Origin: Gnetum montanum
Lineage: Eukaryota > Streptophyta > Gnetopsida > Gnetales > Gnetaceae
DNA: 64,000 nt
Assembly (NCBI GenBank): GCA_015680685.1
Contig: MNCI01033474.1
Span: 1,864,910 to 1,928,909, forward strand
Direction of reading: 5' to 3'
Every line of letters begins with the position of its first letter. Position 1 is the stretch's first letter. The notes under the pieces are model-generated. The model saw only the letters and a list, made by a program, of their open reading frames with translations. It did not search any database and had not been told where the DNA came from. The position numbers and the translations under genes are program-made. This document shows, in pieces, positions 57,009 to 64,000 of the stretch.

Positions 57009-58389
57009 ATGAATATATTTGATCCTCTGCCCTATCTTCTTAAAAAATTCACCACTTTCAACTGGGGCTCAAAGTGTTTAAAGGCCTTCACTATAATCAA
57101 GCATGTTGTTATCAACCTACCTATCCTTCATCCTCGTCAATTTGACCTCTCATTTTATCTTCATCTCTCTAGATTCAATCATTTTATTGCAATCATGCTT
57201 TGTTAAAATGTAAATATTATGTAGATCTTTCAATTTATTACCTCTTTTATCCATTTTTATACTATAAAACATGATACATTGGTATTCAAAAATCCTTTTT
57301 AGGTCTAGTCTTTACATTCAAAAAATGGAGATACTATCTATTGGAGGAAAAGATTCACATCATTTGCTATGAAAATATCCTAAGCTTGGTAGCTTCTAAT
57401 ATCTATGATAATAACTGCATGGAAAAATGAAAAATGCTTCTCACTTAGTTTGATTTGTCTTCCCTTTCATAATACTCCATCAAGGGTCGAGGCATTGTAT
57501 ATCTCCTTAGATCAGTTCCACTATCAATGTTATCTACTACAATCATCCTATCTCCTTCTAAGAAATCAAGTTCAAGTGAAAAAAACTCACTACTAGTCAT
57601 AATCTTAACACATGAGGATTTTGATTTTGACTTGTGCTTTAATGATGCTCACATGGCTTAAGGATCTAATGTAGCTTTCATCATAAGTCATGAAGGTATG
57701 AATCCTATCCATCAAACTTATAAATTTAATTTTCCATGAATCAATAATGTAGCCAAATACAAAGGTCTTAATAAAGGTTTTCTTCAAGCTATTCAAGTAG
57801 GAATAACAAGGCTTTTAATTCAAAGATATTTTCAACTATTCATATACCAAGTTAATGATAAATATACATCCAAAGCTATAAAACTTGAAAAACATGTTTG
57901 TAATCGCTTTAACTATATTTTCTATTTTTGTGAACTCTATTCTTCTTAATGCTTATTTATCTCACTTAACATATGATAAATCAATAACTCCCATAGATAT
58001 ACTATTTATTAGTTAGTATCCTTAGAAAAATATGAACAATATCAAGACATCACATAATAGCTACAAACTAGAGAGACTTCAAAAAATTATTTTTATCTTA
58101 AAAGAATGCTCTTTGTAAATTTTTTAAACATTTTTATATTATTAATCCCAATAATCTATGTCATAATTTTACATCAAGTATTTTTCTATGTTAAATCATG
58201 ATGAAGCATAAATTTTTTTAGAATAGGTACATTTAGGTGTATGTCCTGGTTACTTAGGATCATAGTTTTTAGTAGCTTGCATTATCTTTGTTAGGCTATT
58301 GGTGACCCATGATGGCTAGAGACACACATATAATAGTTAATATTTCTAATATATGTCAACATCATGCTCCACTTATTTGTGTATCATCT
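57009..58389 (+). pseudogene. Tat-lineage gypsy remnant: RT end, second RNase H, zinc finger
   Basis: 57009-57206 reads FDPLPYLLKKFTTFNWGSKC, AFTIIKHVVINLPILHP and FDLSFYLHLSRFNHFIAIML, the RT/RNase H junction. At 57610-57960 it reads GSNVAFIISHEGMNPIHQTY, NVAKYKGLNKGFLQAIQVGI and LLIQRYFQLFIYQVNDKY. These match the extra, archaeal-type RNase H that marks Tat elements (T-N-N-x-A-E-Y-x-A-L pattern). An H2C2 zinc-finger relic follows at 58190-58389 (VHLGVCPGYLGS; QHHAPLIC in another frame). Confidence 0.82.
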
Positions 58390-59400
58390 TGTTAAGTTGG
58401 TTCTCTTGTGTTCTTGTGCTATAGAATGGGGGAATCAATCAAATGGAGGATCACGAGTTACGTGCGTTAAGTTGCTAGAATTATGGTGAAGAACACATAA
58501 CATTAATTCATTCTAAACACAAGAAATGATTGTCTTATTCTTCAATCTTAATACAACAATTTCATTCAATAATCTTAAATTTTCTATCATCAAAAGTACT
58601 TTGATCACCTATTTTATATATTTGTATCTATCCCCATTTGTTCTTCTCTTCCACTCCTCTTATAGTTATGCTTTAATGTAGTGAAAAAACAACTTTAGTT
58701 AATGGTTGTGATAACTTTCAGCTAATGGTTGCAACCTAGGTGTAAATCGTAGCTAGGTCATAGCTTCCTACTAGAAGAAGAATCATCAAATCAGTTAATT
58801 ACTATGAGGAACTATGATTAGAAATCTTAGTCAACCATTTCCAATGGTTAAGTATTCAAATACTAATAGTTGAGTAACCAATTAGGCTGAAAAATCCATT
58901 ATGACTATGATAGTGATATGAGTTGCAATGATTCACATTAATGGGTTTTAGTTTTTTATTGAAAAATAAGTTGAGTGGTTGCTAATTGCATTTGGAAGGA
59001 ACTCTATCTTGTGAGCTCATGTGGGTCACATGAACTTGTAGTACCTTTCTAAACTCAAATTCAACTTCATGTGCTATTCCCATCTCAATTAAAAGCTAAT
59101 TTCACTTGTTCCTCAATCCTTTATCTTCTAAAAATTGAATCCTAACAATTGTAGAATAGAAATTGTTCCTTTGATGAGTTCAAAACTCATTGAAAATTAA
59201 ATTTTGACTTAAGACCCTAAACTATAGGTGGTTGTGGGTTGCATGAACTCATAACTACCTTTCTAATTTTGAAAATGAATGAGACCAAGTGAAAAAGAGC
59301 ATTAATTCATGTCCTAACACATCTCAAAAGATTAGGAATTTCAAAATCATGGGGTCCTTTTAGAAATGGAGGTTGGATCTTATAAGTTTAATTAATTCTC
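58390..59400. mobile_element. About 1-kb insertion in the integrase, class unknown
   Basis: The integrase reading breaks at about 58390 and resumes at about 59405. The insert starts TGTTAAGTTGG on the plus strand. On the minus strand it has a TATA-like TATATAAAATAGG (plus 58608-58620). A block with CATGAACT and ACTACCTTTCTAA recurs at about 59030 and 59235. It may be a reverse-oriented solo LTR, but no target duplication was found. Confidence 0.4.
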
Positions 59401-59640
59401 CATTATTTACTAGTCATTAGTTCATTTTAATAGCGATAGAGTATTTCACCAAGTAGGTTAAAACTATTTAATTGAAATCTACTATGATAAAGTATATCTA
59501 TCATTTTATTTTAGACCACATCATTATCCACTTTGGCATTCCTATTCACACTATTACTGATAATAAACCATAGTTCAAAAGTAAAGAAGTTTTAAAATTC
59601 TAAGACCAATACCAAATTACCTACTTATTTTTATTTCCAT
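59401..59640 (+). pseudogene. Gypsy integrase core fragment (continues 58389)
   Basis: FILIAIEYFTK, a stop and VKTI (first D replaced by E), then DHIIIHFGIPIHTITDNKP (second D) and FKSKEVLKF. The third acid is not reached before the sequence becomes unreadable. Confidence 0.88.
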
Positions 59641-62400
59641 ATATATAGGGATGAAAAGCAAGATGGGATATGAAAAATCATATATATATAGCTATTATTT
59701 CTATTTCCCTCACCCATGAAAATTCTTCCATGCTCTTATCTTTCAACATATCTCATTCTACCAATATTTCTTGTCCATCAGCACATAATAGTAAGGATGT
59801 TTATAAGCAATCAACCTCATGCAGAAAGTTATGAATGTTTTACAATTTTTACTTCGTGTAAGGATATGTTCAGTTTGGATGAGATAGGAAGAGGAATTAT
59901 TAATTTATTAAACATAAATATCATTATAATTTGAGATCTAACCATGTCATACTTTTATAGCATATCATCTCAACTTGGTGTATAGGTGATATCCCCTATT
60001 TATTTTCTTAGTTTATTTTTTTTTCAATTATGCTTTTCATCTTCTCTCTCATGTTTCTTCATTTCACCTATAATTCCTCTTCTTATTTATTTTCCTTCCT
60101 CTCAAAAAAACATTAGTAATGATTGAATGACTCTATTATATTATAGTAAAGGTTTGTTAAGAGGATGAGTAGGACAAGGTGAGAAGATTATCATTGACAT
60201 CATTTTGATCATTTGTATGCTTGATTTAGCCATGTTTTGTGTATCTATGGTACAAAACCATCCTCAAGAGTAGTATATTAATGATATCCTAACATTCTCC
60301 TCCTATCCCGTTTATTTTCTCCTCATTTCTTTTGTAGGTACATCACTAAATTATCATTCACTTGCTTCTTGATGCATCTTCCTTCAATGTCTCTAGAGCA
60401 TCCATCAAGAGAGGGTAATGTTTCATTCACCTTTTGGTACTTTAGTGATCAAGATAAGTATGGATTTGACATTTTCATATCTGTTTGGGCCATGAAAATG
60501 CCCTTAAAACACCACCAATGGTATCATTTTGAGCTTCTATAGGAGTCTAGAGATTGATCCTAAATATGTCCCAAAGCACAAACATAAATTTAAGAAGTTT
60601 TGCAAACACAAAATGAGGTGTTTTGATCAAGTAATGTTGGGTGATAGTAATACAATCTTAGTATCAACTCTATCTTCAACATAAAAAACCTACCTTCCAA
60701 GCCTAGTTTTTCCATTATATGACCTTTCATCATAACTCTAAATTACACTTGAAGAGATAAAGATTAGTTTTGGTGATCCTAGAGCTTCCATAAGACACAA
60801 AGAAATATGTTCCAATTTCATGATATCAAGTGATGCTAATGTAGCATCAACATCATCTACTAACATCACTTGGACATCATTACTTTAAAACTTAACTTTG
60901 GATGAAATTTTTTAGTCTCGTGTGATACCTAGAGTCCATTTGACATTATCATATTGATGTTTACCATTGGTTCAAGCATCAATGATAACTACTAAGGTTC
61001 TAGTTTCATAATTCAAACTATAGAGTGATAAATCAACTAATGTAAGTCATGTTGATGCATCATAAGCATGACTACCTTACCTATGTACATCATTAGCATT
61101 ACTTTCACCTAGACTATACTAGGATTAAACATTAATTAGAGGCTAATTTCTTTATATTTCTATATAATTTTTGAATTTGAGACATTTAGAGTGTCAATAC
61201 CTACATCAACTATATTACTTGCATGATTTACAACCATTTCTACATCATATATAATCTGCAAGCTCATTCCTAGCATTGCTATCACTAGTAGCATAGATGA
61301 GCATGTTGACATAACCTGATCATCATTAGGGTTAGTGTCAATGTCACCTATCCTAGTATCAACATCACCTAAAAGACACCAATTGGAAATATCCCTATTT
61401 GGTCCACAAATCAAACTTAAATAATGATGGAAGAACCCTCATTCATTTGTAAACTTATAACAGGTTAAATTTCATCATTTAAACCCTCTTTTTGCTTATA
61501 AATTGAGACTAAATTATTAATTTTTAATCCACATTTTGTATCCCACACCATTGTAGCTCTTGGCTCTTCTTAAAAGGAAAAATCTGTTAGTTTGCTTAAT
61601 AAAGGATTTTTATTTCATGGGAATGGAAAGAAAAATCATTTTCTACATATTTTTCTATCATATATTATTTATTTTATGCTTTTTACCTATTTTAAATACT
61701 TTTACATTGCTTAAATTTCATTCATATCATACATATTTAATCAAATCCATTGCTAAGTTTATATTATTTTTTCATACCCTTATTAATGCTAATCTTGGTT
61801 GATAAACTAAGTCTATCTTTGATTAGAGGTTTATGCCCTTCTATTTTATAATCATTGATTTATTAAGGGTTATATCATTTCAAAGACTATTTATGATCAA
61901 TCATCATATGCTTAAACCTGTGGTTCATAGAGAGATCCTTACAAATTTTTGAAAGAATATTTTTACAAGAATAGGAGTAACTATGCTCATCATACAATAT
62001 CATAGATAAGAAACTACTATAGATTTGGTGATAGATAGAATTTAAAAAATTTTAAAAACCCATACAACATTAGTTCTACATTTCATTATCATTTGAAATA
62101 TTCAAGTATCTATAAGAATTAGATCAAGAAAAGAATGAATAATGAGTGCAAAATAGCATGTGAAAGTGTTCGATAAACTAGTTGGAGTTGAACAATCATG
62201 ATAAACATGTTCAAAATTATAGAAGATGTCATTGTACTTTAGTAATTAATCTTAGTTAAAGAGAAGTTATCTAGTTTGAGACCAAACTCTAGTAGGCCAA
62301 GTTACCAAATTAGTAATTGCAAAATGAAGTAGCATAACTATGCCTAGCTATCAAACCCTATCATTCATTAGCTTAGCCTAACCCATGATGATGTATTTAA
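59641..62400. other. No gene recognised
   Basis: About 2.8 kb of AT-rich sequence. Short ATATAT runs lie near 59641-59650 and 59682-59693. CATCATTAGC-type triplet-rich sequence lies at 60840-61340, with a reverse open frame 61160-61414 lacking resemblance to any family. No RNA gene or terminal repeats seen. Confidence 0.5.
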
Positions 62401-63382
62401 TGAATTAAATACTAATCAATACTAGGTGGAAATGGAGAAAGAAAAGGTCACATGGAATACCTTACAACATGATGTAGGAAAACCTCTCTTGATCCCATTT
62501 TTCTATCCTACATGTATGATTTTAGGTTTTGGGTTTGAAGAAGAGGTTTTGGGAGGCTAGGATATATCTTGGATGAGACCTAGAGGTGATAGGAGACATC
62601 TTGAATTCAATGGAGATGTCTTGGTCAAATGTGAGACCTATTAAAGGATATTTCTTGGGCAAGATGTCTCATGCAAGACATCTTGGCTTAGAATGAGGCA
62701 TCTTAAAATAAGAGTAGATAGTTTTCTCAAGAGCTGGTGTAACTTAGAGTTTTCTTGAGAAGGTCAAATACAACTTGAATTAATGGAAAAAATTTGAAGA
62801 ATAATCATTCCAATTTGGTAAATAACTAGAACATGATGGAAAAGGATGAAAATATCTAGGAAGAAAGGGAGAAGACTTAAAAAAAATCTAAAGATCCTTA
62901 AGTTAAGTGAAGGAAAGTTTTCTAGGTTTTTAATCTTCCAATTACTTATAAATATTGATGTACTTCATCATTGTTGGCATGTATAGATAGAGATCCATCA
63001 CCAAGACCAAGAGAAAAAGAGAGAGCTTTTAAGTAAGGAGAGCTTGTGTAATAATAGAGATTATTTAAGGAAATTGAGTGCGAGGCAAGGAAGGGCACTT
63101 GAGAGAGGTTAGGAGAGTCTCTTATAAGTGTCTTTTCTTGAGCTTTGAGCTTCATTGTAAGAAATTGAGAATTGAGAAAGGAAAAATATGACCTCTAAGA
63201 TATTTTTGAAAGTTTTGAATTGAGCTTGGGTCCTCATATTTGATGTATTTTCTTTGTATGTTGAGAGTTTTCTTAATATAAGGATATTTTCCCTCTATTT
63301 CATTATTTTATTTTTGTTTTTTAAGCTAGACTTGCTTGGAAGTTGTTGATTAGGTCCTATTGGGATCTATCGAGGTGCCACA
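62400..63382 (+). repeat. 5' LTR of a gypsy element leaving the window (start uncertain)
   Basis: A TATA box TATAAATA (62947-62954) is followed by about 430 bp to a probable LTR end GGTGCCACA (63382) and a primer site at 63391. Purine-rich GAGAGA and AGACATCTTG blocks lie upstream. The start cannot be fixed because the partner LTR is outside the window. Confidence 0.6.
62947..62954 (+). promoter_or_regulatory. TATA box of the right-end LTR
   Basis: TATAAATA, about 440 bp upstream of the primer site; the position fits an LTR promoter. Confidence 0.55.
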
Positions 63383-63390
63383 CTTGGAGT

Positions 63391-63402
63391 TGGTATTAGA
63401 GA
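63391..63402 (+). promoter_or_regulatory. Primer-binding site (Met tRNA type)
   Basis: TGGTATTAGAGA differs from TGGTATCAGAGC at two positions and lies 79 bp upstream of the gag ATG. Confidence 0.75.
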
Positions 63403-63480
63403 AAGGTTTAGAGGAATTAATACATCTACATTTAGTTTGGATGTATTTATACTTATATTGAATCAAGATTTCTTTTCAAA

Positions 63481-64000
63481 ATGGATCCTAAGAAGAAGAC
63501 TAATTAAGATCCTGAACAAAAGATTCAAGAGCCCAATAAGGATTTTGTGATTGAAATGCAAGAATTTCTTTTCAAAGTAAGGATAAAAAAGAATCAAGAT
63601 TTTGGAGAAACTTCAAGAAGATGTGAAGAGGAGATTGAAGATGAGAATCCTTTTGCAATGCTACAAGGATCAATAGGAACACATGATCAAAGAACTCCAA
63701 GGAGAGAAAGGATCATAACTCAAAGATATGAGCTAAGGTTTCCTTTGAGTAATAAAGAAAGTTATGATGAAAGATTTGTAAAGATATCAAAAAGTACTTT
63801 AATATTTCCTCATGTGGATATTCCCATATTTAAGTATGTTGAGCATATAGGTTTCTTTCTTTCTTGGCTTCAAGATATGAATAAGTATTTTCTTGGTGAG
63901 AAACTTTCCAATGAGATAAAGATTCATGTTGTTAAAAAAAAACATGAAGGATTGGTAGCTAAATGGTGGAGTAAGAAATGTTTCAAATACCTTGAAGAAA
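63481..64000 (+). pseudogene. Gypsy gag N-terminus, cut by window end
   Basis: ATG 63481 opens MDPKKKTN, a stop, then a long open frame to the window end with ENPFAMLQGSIGTHDQRTPR, FPHVDIPIFKYVEHIGFFLS, WLQDMNKYFLGEKLSNEIKI and GLVAKWWSKKCFKYLEE. The D-I-P-x-F, F-L-S-W-L and A-x-W-W motifs are those of chromovirus-type gypsy gag. With only one stop in about 173 codons it is the least decayed coding piece in the window. Confidence 0.88.

Noticed and set aside
1-64000. tRNA, rRNA or other RNA genes
   Set aside because: No complete cloverleaf or rRNA-like sequence was recognised. B-box-like motifs in repeat A and primer-site motifs do not form tRNA genes.

Overview
The window looks like nuclear DNA from a large-genome land plant, most likely a gymnosperm such as a conifer (inference from style; no marker gene proves it). 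It is AT-rich, has no intact host protein-coding gene, and is almost entirely nested, decayed LTR retrotransposons of the Ty3/gypsy and Ty1/copia superfamilies. Plant origin is supported by fragments of plant gene families: xyloglucan endotransglucosylase (XTH), DUF26/Gnk2 cysteine-rich domains, a cellulose-synthase-like (CslD-type) piece and PPR repeats. Most premature stops look like decay of TGG, CAG or CAA codons.

Layout. 1-2343: old repeats, two small tandem arrays (45-bp and 21-bp units) and a truncated LTR. 2349-24134: one LTR element (T1) bounded by 606-607 bp LTRs, with PBS, PPT and a matching TSD (TAGGT); it is swollen to 21.8 kb by later events. Inside it lie a 6.4-kb LTR element without recognisable gag-pol (T2, 4204-10598, TSD TGTGC), a gypsy element reduced to gag (12.1 kb) and integrase plus a 3' ORF (16.9-19.0 kb), a probable solo LTR (14389-15814, TSD GATGA), and a cluster of host-gene fragments. 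The most unusual part is 12.5-21.8 kb. A chimeric XTH-DUF26 pseudogene occurs there twice, and one copy is joined directly to retrotransposon gag. CslD and PPR fragments lie beside the second copy.

24140-31320: a copia element (25352-30333, TSD AATTA) inserted into an older repeat whose uninterrupted paralogue is at 56.4-57.0 kb, then a reverse-strand copia remnant. 31321-44160: a reverse-strand gypsy element with gag, protease, RT/RNase H, integrase and a long coiled-coil 3' ORF. 44161-56360: a copia pol remnant split by a 10.8-kb forward gypsy element (44944-55791, TSD CATCC) with a tRNA-Asp-like PBS. 57.0-59.6 kb: a gypsy remnant with an extra, second RNase H domain (Tat-lineage hallmark), interrupted by about 1 kb of foreign sequence. 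59.65-62.4 kb: nothing recognisable. 62.4-64.0 kb: the 5' LTR, PBS and gag start of another gypsy element that runs off the window.

None of these genes is expected to work now. Their interest is as a record of nested insertion, gene-fragment capture and repair. All similarity statements come from reading the sequence by eye; no alignment or database search was run.
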